From contig SLFB01000068.1 of the NCBI GenBank assembly GCA_007124475.1, positions 1-10,856 on the forward strand: a stretch of DNA of 10,856 nt, given 5' to 3'. This DNA comes from Vibrio sp. GTDB taxonomy: Bacteria; Pseudomonadota; Gammaproteobacteria; Enterobacterales; Vibrionaceae. Below the pieces are notes generated by a model. The model had not been told where the DNA came from, ran no database searches, and saw only the letters and a program-made list of their open reading frames with translations. Below are positions 1 to 9,016 of this stretch, piece by piece (positions within the stretch are counted from its first letter, which is position 1; every line of letters begins with the position of its first letter). The position numbers and the translations under genes are program-made.

Positions 1-758
<758 letters not shown>

Positions 759-764
759 GCAACT

Positions 765-791
765 CAAAGGATGCTGGATTAGCATCCTTTG
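765..791 (+). terminator. Hairpin after fimV/hubP, probable weak terminator
   Basis: An 11-bp perfect stem (CAAAGGATGCT paired with AGCATCCTTTG) encloses a 5-nt loop, GGATT. It begins 6 bp after the fimV/hubP stop codon. No long T run follows, so Rho-independent termination may be incomplete. It may instead stabilise the 3' end of the transcript. Confidence 0.55.
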
Positions 792-811
792 ATCTCCTTA
801 CTACTCATGTC

Positions 812-840
812 TTCACGTTATAAAGGGATAAGTATATACT
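812..840 (+). promoter_or_regulatory. Candidate sigma-70 promoter for truA
   Basis: TTCACG (812-817, 4 of 6 matches to the -35 consensus) and TATACT (835-840, 5 of 6 matches to the -10) are separated by 17 bp. They lie after the fimV/hubP hairpin and about 30 bp before the truA start codon. This is prediction by eye only. Confidence 0.4.
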
Positions 841-870
841 GCCAGGCCCATTAGAAATGAGAATCAGAAC

Positions 871-1659
871 ATGAGAATTGCTCTAGGTATTGAGTATGAT
901 GGTACCCGATATTATGGCTGGCAAAGGCAGCGTGAAGTTATCAGTGTACAAGAAAAACTAGAGAAAGCATTATCGGCGATCGCAGATCATCCAATAGAAG
1001 TACAATGTGCAGGAAGAACGGATGCTGGTGTTCATGGAACTGGTCAAGTGGTTCATTTTGATACGACGGCTGAACGTAAAATGCTAGCGTGGACCATGGG
1101 AGTTAATGCAAAGTTACCCAGTGATATAGCCGTTCGATGGGCAAAAGAAGTCCCTGATGAGTTTCATGCTCGTTTTAGCGCAACGGCTCGCCGTTATCGT
1201 TATGTGATTTATAACCACGCTTATCGTCCAGGGATTCTTTCGTCTGGAGTAAGCCACTATCACCATGAGCTAGATGCACAGCGTATGCATGTTGCAGGGC
1301 AATATTTGTTGGGTGAGAATGATTTTACCTCATTTAGGGCGGTACACTGCCAGTCACGCAGCCCTTGGCGAAATATCATTCATCTCAATGTCTCTCGTCA
1401 TCAGCGCTACATTGTGGTTGATATTAAAGCCAATGCTTTTGTGCATCATATGGTACGTAATATTGTGGGGAGCTTAATTGAAGTCGGGCGTGGCGAACAG
1501 CCGCCCGAGTGGATAGCTTGGTTGTTAGCGGTGAAAGATCGTAAACTAGCCGCCGCAACAGCCAAAGCGGAAGGTTTATATTTGGTGGATGTGGATTATC
1601 CACAGCATTTTGAACTGCCGAATACACCACTTGGTCCGCTATTTTTGGCGGATAATTAG
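871..1659 (+). CDS. truA: tRNA pseudouridine(38-40) synthase TruA
   Basis: TruA converts uridines 38, 39 and 40 in the anticodon arm of many tRNAs to pseudouridine, in the cytoplasm. The 262-residue protein follows the E. coli enzyme (270 aa) along its length. The catalytic Asp is D51 in [11 protein letters not shown], and the conserved active-site Tyr is Y109 in ATARRYRY. The family segments [10 protein letters not shown] (148-157) and [19 protein letters not shown] (188-206) are present. ATG 871 is the only ordinary start: an in-frame stop lies at 829-831, with no ATG, GTG or TTG between. The N-terminus is about nine residues shorter than in E. coli, which seems usual for Vibrio. The Shine-Dalgarno sequence is weak. 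A plausible promoter lies just upstream, and the gene is followed by a 248-bp gap, so it may form its own transcription unit. Confidence 0.97.
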   Translation: MRIALGIEYDGTRYYGWQRQREVISVQEKLEKALSAIADHPIEVQCAGRTDAGVHGTGQVVHFDTTAERKMLAWTMGVNAKLPSDIAVRWAKEVPDEFHARFSATARRYRYVIYNHAYRPGILSSGVSHYHHELDAQRMHVAGQYLLGENDFTSFRAVHCQSRSPWRNIIHLNVSRHQRYIVVDIKANAFVHHMVRNIVGSLIEVGRGEQPPEWIAWLLAVKDRKLAAATAKAEGLYLVDVDYPQHFELPNTPLGPLFLADN

Positions 1660-1797
1660 ACTAATTGGCATGCTAAATCTGAGTATTTAATTGCTTAGCG
1701 CTGCTGAATAATGATTCGATTAGCGACTTTACCCTGTGTAAATATCGCAATGTCATGCGTGAAGGTGTTGATAGATAAAGCTTAACAAATAGGTACA

Positions 1798-1821
1798 ACC
1801 AGTTTTTTATCTACAGCTGGT
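1798..1821 (+). terminator. Weak hairpin in the truA-accD gap, possible truA terminator
   Basis: ACCAGTT pairs with AGCTGGT (7 bp including one G-T pair) around a 10-nt loop, followed by GTTTTG. The stem is short and the T run is brief, so it could be a weak terminator or chance. It is the best candidate I see between truA and accD. Confidence 0.3.
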
Positions 1822-1863
1822 GTTTTGTATGCTTTAATTCCACGCGTTTATCTCTCATTGATG

Positions 1864-1885
1864 TCTTTCGTATTGATGCGAAAGA
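1864..1885 (+). promoter_or_regulatory. Stem-loop in the accD leader
   Basis: TCTTTCGTA pairs with TGCGAAAGA (9 bp including one G-T pair) around a TTGA tetraloop. It ends 22 bp before the accD start codon and just upstream of the AAAAGG ribosome-binding region. In E. coli the carboxyltransferase, through the AccD zinc domain, is reported to bind its own mRNA. A link to this hairpin is only a guess. Confidence 0.4.
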
Positions 1886-1907
1886 ATAGAAAGTAAAAAG
1901 GTCTTGC

Positions 1908-2834
1908 ATGAGTTGGCTTGAAAAGATTTTACAAAAGAGCAACATTGTTAGTTCGCGTAAAGCTTCTATTCCTGAAGGAGTATGGACAAAGTGTACTTCT
2001 TGTGAAGAAGTACTTTATTACGCCGAGCTACAACGTAATTTAGAAGTATGTCCTAAATGTAATCATCATATGCGTATGAGTGGGCGTCGTCGTCTAGAAA
2101 CATTTCTCGATGATAATAACCGGACTGAGCTCGCTCAAGAGCTTGAGCCACATGATAAGCTCAAGTTTAAAGATACTAAGCGTTACAAAGAGCGTTTAGC
2201 GGCAGCGCAAAAGAGCAGTGGTGAAAAAGACGCTTTAATCGTTATGAAAGGCGAGGTGATAGGTATTCCAGTGGTTGCCTGTGCGTTTGAGTTTTCTTTT
2301 ATGGGCGGCTCTATGGGCTCGGTTGTTGGTGCTCGTTTCGTGCGTGCGGTTGATGCCGCGATCGAAAACAACTGTGGGCTAGTTTGCTTTTCAGCCAGCG
2401 GTGGAGCTCGAATGCAAGAGGCCTTGATGTCATTAATGCAAATGGCAAAAACCAGTGCCGCTTTGCAACGATTGAGTGATAAAGGACTCCCCTATATTTC
2501 TGTTATGACAGATCCAACCATGGGTGGAGTATCGGCCAGTTTGGCTATGTTAGGTGACATCAATATTGGCGAGCCCAAAGCTCTGATTGGTTTTGCTGGT
2601 CGTCGAGTTATCGAACAAACGGTACGTGAAGATTTACCTGAAGGTTTTCAGCGCAGTGAATTTTTACTTGAGCATGGCGCAATTGATATGATTGTTGACC
2701 GTCGTGAGATGCGTCAACGAATCGCAGGTTTATTGGCGAAAATGACTAATCATGCTTCCCCTTTGGTTGTCTCGGTTAACGATGCGCCAAATGAAGTAAC
2801 ATATTCTGTACCAGAAGCGAATGAAAAAGGGTAA
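1908..2834 (+). CDS. accD: Acetyl-CoA carboxylase carboxyltransferase subunit beta
   Basis: AccD pairs with AccA to form the carboxyltransferase that moves the carboxyl group from biotinylated AccB to acetyl-CoA, giving malonyl-CoA for fatty acid synthesis in the cytoplasm. The 308-residue product has the family's usual length (304 in E. coli). A four-Cys zinc ribbon uses C29, C32, C48 and C51. The crotonase-like domain follows with [11 protein letters not shown] (131-141), [10 protein letters not shown] (162-171), [10 protein letters not shown] (202-211) and [11 protein letters not shown] (228-238). ATG 1908 has an AAAAGG ribosome site nearby and gives the expected N-terminus MSWLEKI. It heads an accD-folC-dedD cluster conserved with E. 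coli. E. coli has dedA before accD; here that space holds only non-coding sequence. A leader hairpin may affect translation. Confidence 0.97.
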   Translation: MSWLEKILQKSNIVSSRKASIPEGVWTKCTSCEEVLYYAELQRNLEVCPKCNHHMRMSGRRRLETFLDDNNRTELAQELEPHDKLKFKDTKRYKERLAAAQKSSGEKDALIVMKGEVIGIPVVACAFEFSFMGGSMGSVVGARFVRAVDAAIENNCGLVCFSASGGARMQEALMSLMQMAKTSAALQRLSDKGLPYISVMTDPTMGGVSASLAMLGDINIGEPKALIGFAGRRVIEQTVREDLPEGFQRSEFLLEHGAIDMIVDRREMRQRIAGLLAKMTNHASPLVVSVNDAPNEVTYSVPEANEKG

Positions 2835-2880
2835 AGTAGCGTTTAACAGTCCCAGAAAAATTTAGATGGTTCTCAGTTAG

Positions 2881-4146
2881 ATGACTCAATATTCGACCCC
2901 TCAAGCCACATCGCCACTTTCGGTGTGGCTTGATTATTTATCACACATACATACCTCAGCGATCGATCTAGGTTTAGAGCGAGTGCAACGTGTCGCCCAA
3001 CAAGCCAAGTTAACCCGACCTGAAGCCACGGTCATTACTGTCGCGGGTACCAATGGTAAAGGTTCAACCTGTGCCATTATGGAAAGCATTCTACTTAAAG
3101 CCGGCTATTCGGTCGGGGTCTATAACTCTCCTCACCTGGTTCGCTATAACGAACGAGTGCGTATCAATGGGCATGAATTAGCCGATGAAAAACACAGCCA
3201 GGCTTTTGCTGAAATTGAAGCGATACGTGGTGATGTATCATTAAGCCTGTTTGAATTCGGAACCCTAGCCGCATTGCGTTTGTTTCAAACGGAACAGGTT
3301 GAAGTGATCTTACTCGAAGTGGGTTTAGGTGGCCGTTTAGATGCTACTAATGTTGTTGAGCATGATGTGTCGGTGATCACTAGTTTAGCCATCGATCATG
3401 TTGATTGGCTCGGCGATGATATTAATGTGATTGGATTTGAAAAAGCGGGTATTTTCCGAACCGAAAAACCGGCAATTTGTGGTCAACCCTCGCCACCACC
3501 CACAGTCGCAGCCCATGCGGATGATATCGGTGCTAAATTTTATCAAGTGGGCATTCAGTATCAATATGAGGTGTTATCTGACCATCATTGGCGTTGGCGT
3601 AGCGGCTCTTTTGAATTGAATGACCTGCCGATACCTACCTTGCCTTTAGCCAATGCCGCTACAGCATTGATGGCATTAGGTTGCTCTGGTCTTAGCATCA
3701 GTGACCTTGATGTTGTTGACGGTTTACGTCATGCCCAATTACCAGGGCGCATGCAAATTTTGCAAACTCAACCGACGATCATATTAGATGTCGCTCATAA
3801 TCCACATTCTGCGCACTATCTGGTGAGCCAGCTTCGTCGTCTTTATCCCCAGCAAAAAATACATATGGTGATTGGTATGCTGCACGATAAAGATATTCAA
3901 TCCACTTTAGCGGCCTTGAAACCTATAGTTGATTATTGGTATCCAACATCATTAACAGGACCACGTGCTGCCACTGCTGAGCAATTAACTCAGTATCTGA
4001 CCGATGATGTTCAGCGATATTCTTGTCCAGTAGCGGCATTTAAATCAGCTTTGGCACAAGTGACGGCTGATGATTTGTTGGTTGTCGCAGGATCGTTTCA
4101 TACGGTAGGCGAGGTGCTTGAACATTGGCAAAACAAAGGAGAATAA
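2881..4146 (+). CDS. folC: Bifunctional dihydrofolate synthase / folylpolyglutamate synthase
   Basis: FolC adds glutamate to dihydropteroate to make dihydrofolate and then extends the glutamate tail of reduced folates, using ATP, in the cytoplasm. The 421 residues match the E. coli enzyme in length. Visible motifs are the P-loop GTNGKGST (56-63), EVGLGGRLDATN (146-157), IDHVDWLG (171-178), EKAGIFR (187-193), LPGRMQ (287-292) and DVAHNP (303-308, start of the C-terminal domain typical of Mur ligases). The start at ATG 2881 is forced, because TAG lies directly before it in frame. No good Shine-Dalgarno sequence is visible. A five-codon mini-frame (ATG 2866 to TAG 2880) abuts the start. The gene lies 46 bp after accD and touches dedD, so cotranscription is likely. 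Confidence 0.96.
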   Translation: MTQYSTPQATSPLSVWLDYLSHIHTSAIDLGLERVQRVAQQAKLTRPEATVITVAGTNGKGSTCAIMESILLKAGYSVGVYNSPHLVRYNERVRINGHELADEKHSQAFAEIEAIRGDVSLSLFEFGTLAALRLFQTEQVEVILLEVGLGGRLDATNVVEHDVSVITSLAIDHVDWLGDDINVIGFEKAGIFRTEKPAICGQPSPPPTVAAHADDIGAKFYQVGIQYQYEVLSDHHWRWRSGSFELNDLPIPTLPLANAATALMALGCSGLSISDLDVVDGLRHAQLPGRMQILQTQPTIILDVAHNPHSAHYLVSQLRRLYPQQKIHMVIGMLHDKDIQSTLAALKPIVDYWYPTSLTGPRAATAEQLTQYLTDDVQRYSCPVAAFKSALAQVTADDLLVVAGSFHTVGEVLEHWQNKGE

Positions 4147-4683
4147 ATGGCTAGTAAATTCCAAAGTCGTTTAGTTGGCACAATTATCCTCGTCTCAATT
4201 GGTGTAATTGTATTGCCGGATTTATTGGACGGAAAAAAAGCACATTATCAGGAAGAGGTGGCAAGTATTCCTTTAAGACCTGAACTTGGTAGTGATATTG
4301 AGCGATTTGAAATTCTGGAACCTCAAGAAGATACCCATCAATTACCAGACTCGCCAGTCATGGTGACAGAAGATCATGTTGAGGTGGTGGCATCATCGCC
4401 ACTACCAACGACCACTCGCCCGGTGGTTGAAAAAAATGACTATCAGGATAGTGCGTGGATTATTCAATTGATGGCTTTGCGCAATGCTGAAAATGCACAA
4501 AAGGTCGTCGTTGATTTACAAAAACGGGGTTATCAAGCGCACACTAAACATGAAAATGGATTTACTCGTGTCATTATTGGTCCGGATGTCTCACGTACTA
4601 AGCTAGAAACTCAACTGATTGAATTAGAAAAAATAACTGGCGCTAAAGGTCAATTGTTGAAATTTAAGCCGCTAAATCCTTAA
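4147..4683 (+). CDS. dedD: DedD, SPOR-domain cell division protein
   Basis: DedD is a bitopic inner-membrane protein that gathers at the division septum through its SPOR domain, which binds peptidoglycan lacking stem peptides. The 178-residue protein has a short cytoplasmic N-terminus, one membrane segment (about residues 8-27), a variable Pro/Glu/Thr-rich periplasmic linker (30-100), and a C-terminal SPOR domain (about 102-176, from SAWIIQLMALRNAENA to the GxxRVIIGP region and the end). It is shorter than E. coli DedD (220 aa), mainly in the linker. ATG 4147 follows the folC stop directly with no gap, and the ribosome site AAGGAG (4136-4141) lies inside the folC end, so translation is probably coupled. 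Its stop codon overlaps the PurR-type operator of the next operon. Confidence 0.93.
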   Translation: MASKFQSRLVGTIILVSIGVIVLPDLLDGKKAHYQEEVASIPLRPELGSDIERFEILEPQEDTHQLPDSPVMVTEDHVEVVASSPLPTTTRPVVEKNDYQDSAWIIQLMALRNAENAQKVVVDLQKRGYQAHTKHENGFTRVIIGPDVSRTKLETQLIELEKITGAKGQLLKFKPLNP

Positions 4684-4697
4684 GAAAACGTTTGCGT
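4682..4697 (+). promoter_or_regulatory. PurR operator (PUR box) before cvpA-purF
   Basis: AAGAAAACGTTTGCGT matches the PurR consensus ACGCAAACGTTTGCGT at 14 of 16 positions, including the central AAACGTTT. It overlaps the last two bases of the dedD stop codon and the likely -35 region of the cvpA promoter. The position matches that in E. coli, where PurR with bound hypoxanthine or guanine represses cvpA-purF. The match is seen directly; repression here is inferred. Confidence 0.88.
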
Positions 4698-4718
4698 CAC
4701 GATTTTTTCTGTTAAAAT
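4691..4718 (+). promoter_or_regulatory. cvpA-purF promoter
   Basis: A -10 element TAAAAT (4713-4718, 5 of 6 matches) lies in CTGTTAAAATGCGCC, which resembles the E. coli cvpA promoter region. The -35 is weak (TTTGCG, 4691-4696, 16-bp spacer) and is embedded in the PurR box, so bound repressor would block polymerase. Confidence 0.65.
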
Positions 4719-4745
4719 GCGCCGCAACTAAGCATGTAAGAAGTT

Positions 4746-5234
4746 ATGAACTGGTTAGATATAGTTATTTTAGGTGTCATCGGATTGTCCGCATTGATCA
4801 GCCTTATCCGTGGTTTTGTGAAAGAAGCCTTGTCACTCGTGATTTGGTTTGCCGCATTTTATATTGCTTCAGAATATTATGCTTATTTAGCGGTTTATCT
4901 AAGTAATATCAAAGATGAGATGTTTCGTAATGGCTCTGCGATTGCGATTTTGTTTATTGCGACCTTAGTTGTTGGAGCGATGATGAATTTTGTTATATCA
5001 CAATTGGTTGATAAAACGGGACTCTCGGCGACAGATAGGATACTCGGTGCTGTGTTTGGTGCTCTGAGAGGGGTTTTGATCATTGCCGCCGCGTTATTTT
5101 TTATGGATGCCTTTACCGGCTCTGCTAATACTGATTGGTGGGAAAGCTCACAATTAGTGCCCGAATTTAGCCGTGTTATTGAACCATTTTTTAAACACTT
5201 ACAGGCAACATCCAAATTCCTTTCTGGCGCTTAG
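4746..5234 (+). CDS. cvpA: CvpA family inner-membrane protein
   Basis: CvpA is a small inner-membrane protein needed for colicin V production in E. coli and linked to envelope homeostasis and bile-salt resistance; its molecular activity is not settled. The product is 162 residues, the same length as in E. coli, and opens with the family pattern MNWLDIVILGVIGLSALISL. Four hydrophobic segments are visible at about 4-21, 28-46, 64-85 and 101-121. The conserved RGFVKEALS (22-30) lies between the first two, and TDRILGAVFGALRG (96-109) precedes the last. It is the first gene of the PurR-type operon with purF, 37 bp downstream. The ATG at 4746 has a modest ribosome site (TAAGAAG). A GC-rich hairpin straddles its stop codon. 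Confidence 0.95.
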   Translation: MNWLDIVILGVIGLSALISLIRGFVKEALSLVIWFAAFYIASEYYAYLAVYLSNIKDEMFRNGSAIAILFIATLVVGAMMNFVISQLVDKTGLSATDRILGAVFGALRGVLIIAAALFFMDAFTGSANTDWWESSQLVPEFSRVIEPFFKHLQATSKFLSGA

Positions 5235-5244
5235 TGAGCGCCAG
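5224..5244 (+). promoter_or_regulatory. Hairpin across the cvpA stop codon, inside the cvpA-purF operon
   Basis: CTGGCGCT pairs with AGCGCCAG (8 bp, perfect, six G-C pairs) around the loop TAGTG, which contains the cvpA stop codon (TAG, 5232-5234). TTATTGTTG follows. It could reduce transcription into purF, protect an mRNA 3' end, or mark a processing site. No clear T run makes it a canonical terminator. Confidence 0.6.
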
Positions 5245-5271
5245 TTATTGTTGATAGTCGAGGATTAAGAC

Positions 5272-6786
5272 ATGTGTGGTATTGTTGGGATCGTAGGTAC
5301 AACGCTAGTGAATCAGTCAATTTACGATGCATTAACTGTGTTACAGCATCGTGGCCAAGATGCGGCGGGTATTTGTACCATAGAAAGCAATCGTTTTCGT
5401 TTGCGAAAGGCGAACGGGTTAGTCAAGGATGTCTTTGAAGCAAAACACATGCAGCGTTTGCAAGGTACGGTTGGTATCGGCCATGTTCGTTATCCTACCG
5501 CTGGCAGTTCAAGTGCATCGGAAGCTCAGCCTTTTTATGTTAACTCACCCTTTGGTATCACATTGGCGCACAATGGCAATCTCACCAATGCGGAAGAGGT
5601 GCGTAAAAAGCTGTTTGAAAAAGATCGCCGTCATATCAATACCACATCAGATTCAGAAGTCTTACTCAATGTGTTAGCTCATGAAATCGACTCGGTAGAA
5701 CATGAAGTGACCCCAGAAGAGGTTTTCCGTGCAGTGGCTAATGTTCACCGTACTATTCGTGGTGCTTATGCGGTTACCGCGATGATCATAGGCCACGGAA
5801 TGATTGCTTTTCGTGATCCTAATGGTATTCGTCCTCTTTGTTTAGGTAAACGAGAAGTCGGTAGCCGAACAGAGTATATGGTGGCTTCTGAATCTGTCGC
5901 CTTAGACGCGGTTGGTTTCCGCTTTATGCGTGATATCGCTCCTGGTGAAGCAATTTATGCTACTTTTGATGGCCAGCTTTTCACTCAACAATGTGCGCAA
6001 AATCCAGTGCTGAATCCGTGTATTTTTGAGTATGTCTATTTTGCTCGTCCAGATTCGTTTATTGATAAAATCTCGGTTTATAGTGCACGAGTTGAAATGG
6101 GTAAGATACTCGGCCAGCGGATCAAAGAAAACTTCAGCGATCTCGATATTGATGTGGTGATTCCTATTCCTGAAACCTCGTGTGACATTGCCTTACAGAT
6201 AGCCCAAGCCATCGATATCCCTTATCGGCAAGGTTTTGTTAAAAACCGTTATGTTGGGCGAACGTTTATCATGCCTGGTCAGCAGCAGCGCAAAAACTCT
6301 GTGCGTCGTAAACTAAACGCCATTCGCTCTGAATTTAAAGATAAAAATGTATTATTGGTTGATGATTCCATCGTTCGTGGTACGACATCTGAGCAAATTA
6401 TTGAAATGGCGCGTGACTCTGGTGCTAAAAAAGTGTATCTGGTTTCAGCGGCTCCTGAGATTCGTTTTCCTAATGTGTATGGTATTGATATGCCAAGTGC
6501 AAATGAATTAATTGCTCATGGTCGTGATGCTGATGCCATATGCAGACAAATTGGCGCCGATGGTTTAATTTTCCAAACACTACCTGACTTAATTGCAGCC
6601 GTAGGTGCGGGTAATCCAGATATTGCTCAGTTTGAAGCTTCAGTCTTTAATGGTGAGTATGTCACTGGCGATATAGATCAACAATATTTAGATTTTCTAG
6701 CTTCATTGCGCGGTGAGGATGTGAAGACGTTATCGGAACTGCAACAAGATCTGGCTAATTTAGAGTTACATAACGAAGGGGCTTAA
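5272..6786 (+). CDS. purF: Amidophosphoribosyltransferase (glutamine PRPP amidotransferase)
   Basis: PurF catalyses the first committed step of purine synthesis, turning PRPP and glutamine into 5-phosphoribosylamine in the cytoplasm. The 504 residues match E. coli (505). The N-terminal nucleophile amidotransferase domain begins MCGIVGIVG, so removal of Met exposes the catalytic Cys. HRGQDAAG (26-33), RYPTAG (73-78) and HNGNLTN (100-106) are glutamine-site segments. The phosphoribosyltransferase domain carries the PRPP loop [14 protein letters not shown] (360-373). There is no Cys pattern for an iron-sulfur cluster and no propeptide, so it is the E. coli type rather than the Bacillus type. The start ATG 5272 has a ribosome site GAGGA at 5260-5264. 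It is cotranscribed with cvpA under the PurR-type operator and ends before a strong bidirectional terminator. Confidence 0.98.
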   Translation: MCGIVGIVGTTLVNQSIYDALTVLQHRGQDAAGICTIESNRFRLRKANGLVKDVFEAKHMQRLQGTVGIGHVRYPTAGSSSASEAQPFYVNSPFGITLAHNGNLTNAEEVRKKLFEKDRRHINTTSDSEVLLNVLAHEIDSVEHEVTPEEVFRAVANVHRTIRGAYAVTAMIIGHGMIAFRDPNGIRPLCLGKREVGSRTEYMVASESVALDAVGFRFMRDIAPGEAIYATFDGQLFTQQCAQNPVLNPCIFEYVYFARPDSFIDKISVYSARVEMGKILGQRIKENFSDLDIDVVIPIPETSCDIALQIAQAIDIPYRQGFVKNRYVGRTFIMPGQQQRKNSVRRKLNAIRSEFKDKNVLLVDDSIVRGTTSEQIIEMARDSGAKKVYLVSAAPEIRFPNVYGIDMPSANELIAHGRDADAICRQIGADGLIFQTLPDLIAAVGAGNPDIAQFEASVFNGEYVTGDIDQQYLDFLASLRGEDVKTLSELQQDLANLELHNEGA

Positions 6787-6839
6787 GGAGCCGTTAACGG
6801 ATATATTGCGGCTGCAAACTGCAAGGATATAGTGATCAA

Positions 6840-6866
6840 AAAAGAGCGTGGATTAAACGCTCTTTT
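6840..6866. terminator. Bidirectional terminator between purF and the minus-strand permease gene
   Basis: AAAAGAGCGT pairs with ACGCTCTTTT (10 bp, perfect) around the 7-nt loop GGATTAA. On the plus strand it follows purF by 53 bp. On the minus strand the stem runs into a T tract of six, a good Rho-independent signal for the permease gene ending at 6898. Confidence 0.85.
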
Positions 6867-6897
6867 ACTTTAATAAGATCAACAGCCCTAACAGCAG

Positions 6898-8226
6898 CTA
6901 TAAAATCATCGCAGCTAGCCAGCCAAAAGCAATTAACGGAAGGTTATAGTGGATAAAAGTTGGTACCACTGTTTCCCAAATGTGTTCGTGTTGTCCATCG
7001 GCATTGAGACCAGAAGTTGGACCTAAGGTGGAATCAGAGGCAGGAGAACCTGCATCACCGAGGGCAGCGGCAGTTCCAACTAAAGCGATCGTTGCCATGG
7101 GTGAAAACCCAAAAGCTAAGCAAAGTGGGACATAAATCGTCGCAATGATCGGAATGGTGGAGAAAGAAGATCCTATCCCCATCGTGACAAGAAGGCCAAC
7201 GACCAGCATCAACAGGGCCGCGAGTGGTTTATTATCGCCAATACTGGTTGAAAGGGCGCTAACCAGTGACTCGACACCACCAGTGGCTTTCATCACAGCA
7301 GCAAAGCCTGCCGCAGAAATCATTATGAAGCCAATCATGGCCATCATGTGTACACCTTTAGTAAACACATCATGGGTCTCTTTCCAAGCAATTACCCCAC
7401 CAAAAGTAAAAATCATAAAACCCGCTAAAGCACCAATGATCATTGAGCCGGTGGTGAGTTGCACGGCTAATGCGGCAAGAATACCTAGAGTGGCAGTAAC
7501 AAGATGTTTACGATTAATGCTGTTAGTGTCTTGCTCTTGAATCGTGGTTAATTCGGTTACTTGGTATTGACGAGGCTTACGATAAGTAAAGAAAACCGCG
7601 ATTAATAAACCGAGCAACATCCCCAAACCAGGCAGCAACATCGCCATTGGCACTTGAGCAGCGGTTACGCCATCTAAGCCATTATCACGAAGATTTTTCA
7701 GCAAAATGTTATTGAGGAAAATACCACCAAAGCCGACGGGCAAAATCATATAGGGAGTAATTAAACCAAAAGTCAGCACACAAGCAATCATACGTCGATC
7801 AATGTTTAACTTTGCAAACACGGCCAGTAAGGGCGGAATGAGAATAGGAATGAAGGCAATATGTACCGGGATGACGTTCTGTGAAGACATAGCCATCAAC
7901 AGCAGGGCGACCAATACCACATATTTTAAGCCTAGGCTTGCCACATGATTATCTTCACCCTGTAGACGTTTAATCACACTGTGCGCCAGTATATCGGTGA
8001 TCCCTGAACGCGAAATTGCTACCGCGAAAGTACCTAGCATCGCATAGCTAAGGGCAATGGTAGCACCGCCACCTAAACCGCTCTCAAATGCCGCAATTGA
8101 TTCGTTTAAACTCATACCGGCAATAAGGCCACCGACCATGGCACTGAACGTCAGTGCGACCACTACATTAATGCGCATCAAAGCTAAAATCAGCATGACG
8201 CACACTGAAATAACAACAGGGTTCAT
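6898..8226 (-). CDS. NhaC/YuiF-type permease of the ion transporter superfamily (Na+/H+ antiporter family or amino acid transporter)
   Basis: This 442-residue inner-membrane protein is strongly hydrophobic, with about 11-12 likely membrane segments (for example 4-20, 22-38, 55-72, 100-115, 122-138, 148-172, 193-214, 242-280, 292-312, 334-350, 357-390 and 424-442). A charged loop at about 215-240 divides two halves. Conserved polar stretches are [12 protein letters not shown] (114-125), [10 protein letters not shown] (350-359) and [17 protein letters not shown] (390-406). These fit the NhaC/ArsB-like family annotated as Na+/H+ antiporter family proteins. The close YuiF subgroup has been predicted to carry histidine from regulatory context in Firmicutes, so the substrate here is open. 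The gene starts 11 bp after rnt on the same strand, so the two are probably cotranscribed. Nothing in the sequence shows the coupling ion. Family assignment is fairly sure; substrate is not. Confidence 0.85.
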   Translation of the reverse strand: MNPVVISVCVMLILALMRINVVVALTFSAMVGGLIAGMSLNESIAAFESGLGGGATIALSYAMLGTFAVAISRSGITDILAHSVIKRLQGEDNHVASLGLKYVVLVALLLMAMSSQNVIPVHIAFIPILIPPLLAVFAKLNIDRRMIACVLTFGLITPYMILPVGFGGIFLNNILLKNLRDNGLDGVTAAQVPMAMLLPGLGMLLGLLIAVFFTYRKPRQYQVTELTTIQEQDTNSINRKHLVTATLGILAALAVQLTTGSMIIGALAGFMIFTFGGVIAWKETHDVFTKGVHMMAMIGFIMISAAGFAAVMKATGGVESLVSALSTSIGDNKPLAALLMLVVGLLVTMGIGSSFSTIPIIATIYVPLCLAFGFSPMATIALVGTAAALGDAGSPASDSTLGPTSGLNADGQHEHIWETVVPTFIHYNLPLIAFGWLAAMIL

Positions 8227-8237
8227 AAGTATCTCAA

Positions 8238-8894
8238 TTAATCAGTTGTGTTTGCTTGGTCGGCTAACGGCCAGCCACCAAGCGCTTTCCATTTATTAAT
8301 AATTCCGCAAAATAACTCTGCGGTTTGTTGGGTATCGTAAAGAGCAGAGTGTGCCTCACGATTATCGAACGCCATCCCCGCGGCTTTACAAGCTTTGGCT
8401 AATACGGTTTGTCCATAAGCTAAACCACTTAAGGCTGCCGTATCAAAAGTCGCAAAAGGATGAAAAGGGACACGTTTTAATTTACAGCGCTCATTCGCGG
8501 CCATCATAAAACTATGATCAAACGTGGCGTTATGGGCAACAATGATTGCACGACTGCATTCAGCGGCTTTTTGTTCTTTACGCACTTGTTTATAAATTTC
8601 TTTTAGGGCGTACTCTTCGCTTACCGCACCTCTTAGAGCGCTATAGGGGTCACGGATACCATTAAACTCTAAAGCGGCTTGTTCAATATTGGCTCCCTCA
8701 AAAGGCTCAATATGAAAATGCAAAGTAGAGGCAGGATGAAGATCACCGTGCTCATCCATACGTAAAGTAATGGCGCAAATTTCAAGTAGTGCGTCAGTTT
8801 GTGGGTTAAATCCTGCGGTTTCTACATCGATAACTACCGGAAAATAGCCTCTAAAGCGTTTATTTAACGCCAATGCATCATTATTAACAGTCAT
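8238..8894 (-). CDS. rnt: Ribonuclease T
   Basis: RNase T is a homodimeric 3'-5' exoribonuclease that trims the 3' ends of tRNA (CCA end turnover), 5S and 23S rRNA and other stable RNAs in the cytoplasm. The 218-residue protein has the DEDDh exonuclease residues: D23 and E25 in [10 protein letters not shown]126 in [11 protein letters not shown], and H182 with D187 in REAHSALYD. The end WKALGGWPL is typical of the family. Length and motif spacing match E. coli RNase T. ATG 8894 (minus strand) has a short AGG ribosome site in TTTAGGCTGAC. It is the first gene of a probable two-gene unit with the downstream permease gene, and it diverges from motY across 200 bp. Confidence 0.97.
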   Translation of the reverse strand: MTVNNDALALNKRFRGYFPVVIDVETAGFNPQTDALLEICAITLRMDEHGDLHPASTLHFHIEPFEGANIEQAALEFNGIRDPYSALRGAVSEEYALKEIYKQVRKEQKAAECSRAIIVAHNATFDHSFMMAANERCKLKRVPFHPFATFDTAALSGLAYGQTVLAKACKAAGMAFDNREAHSALYDTQQTAELFCGIINKWKALGGWPLADQANTTD

Positions 8895-9007
8895 GTCAGC
8901 CTAAACTAAGTGATAAGAACAACATTATTACAGATTCTCAGGATGATAAAAACCAAATCACGGGAATTAATTGATTTTTAAAAATACATCGTGGCCGAGT
9001 TTTTGCA

Positions 9008-9016
9008 TGTTAGAAT
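9008..9016 (+). promoter_or_regulatory. Candidate extended -10 promoter for motY
   Basis: TGTTAGAAT carries a TGn extension followed by TAGAAT (5 of 6 matches to the -10), about 78 bp before the motY start. No good -35 lies at standard spacing. Flagellar sigma-28 control is expected from Vibrio biology, but I could not find a well-spaced TAAA/GCCGATAA pair. Low confidence. Confidence 0.25.

Noticed and set aside
4895..5215. A 106-residue minus-strand frame opposite cvpA
   Set aside because: It lies wholly antisense to a well-conserved gene and has no recognisable domain.
6791..6800. Palindrome CCGTTAACGG after purF as an operator
   Set aside because: It lies downstream of purF and next to the terminator, with no promoter nearby; probably chance.
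7145..7540. A 131-residue plus-strand frame opposite the permease gene
   Set aside because: It is the antisense shadow of hydrophobic coding sequence and matches nothing I recognise.
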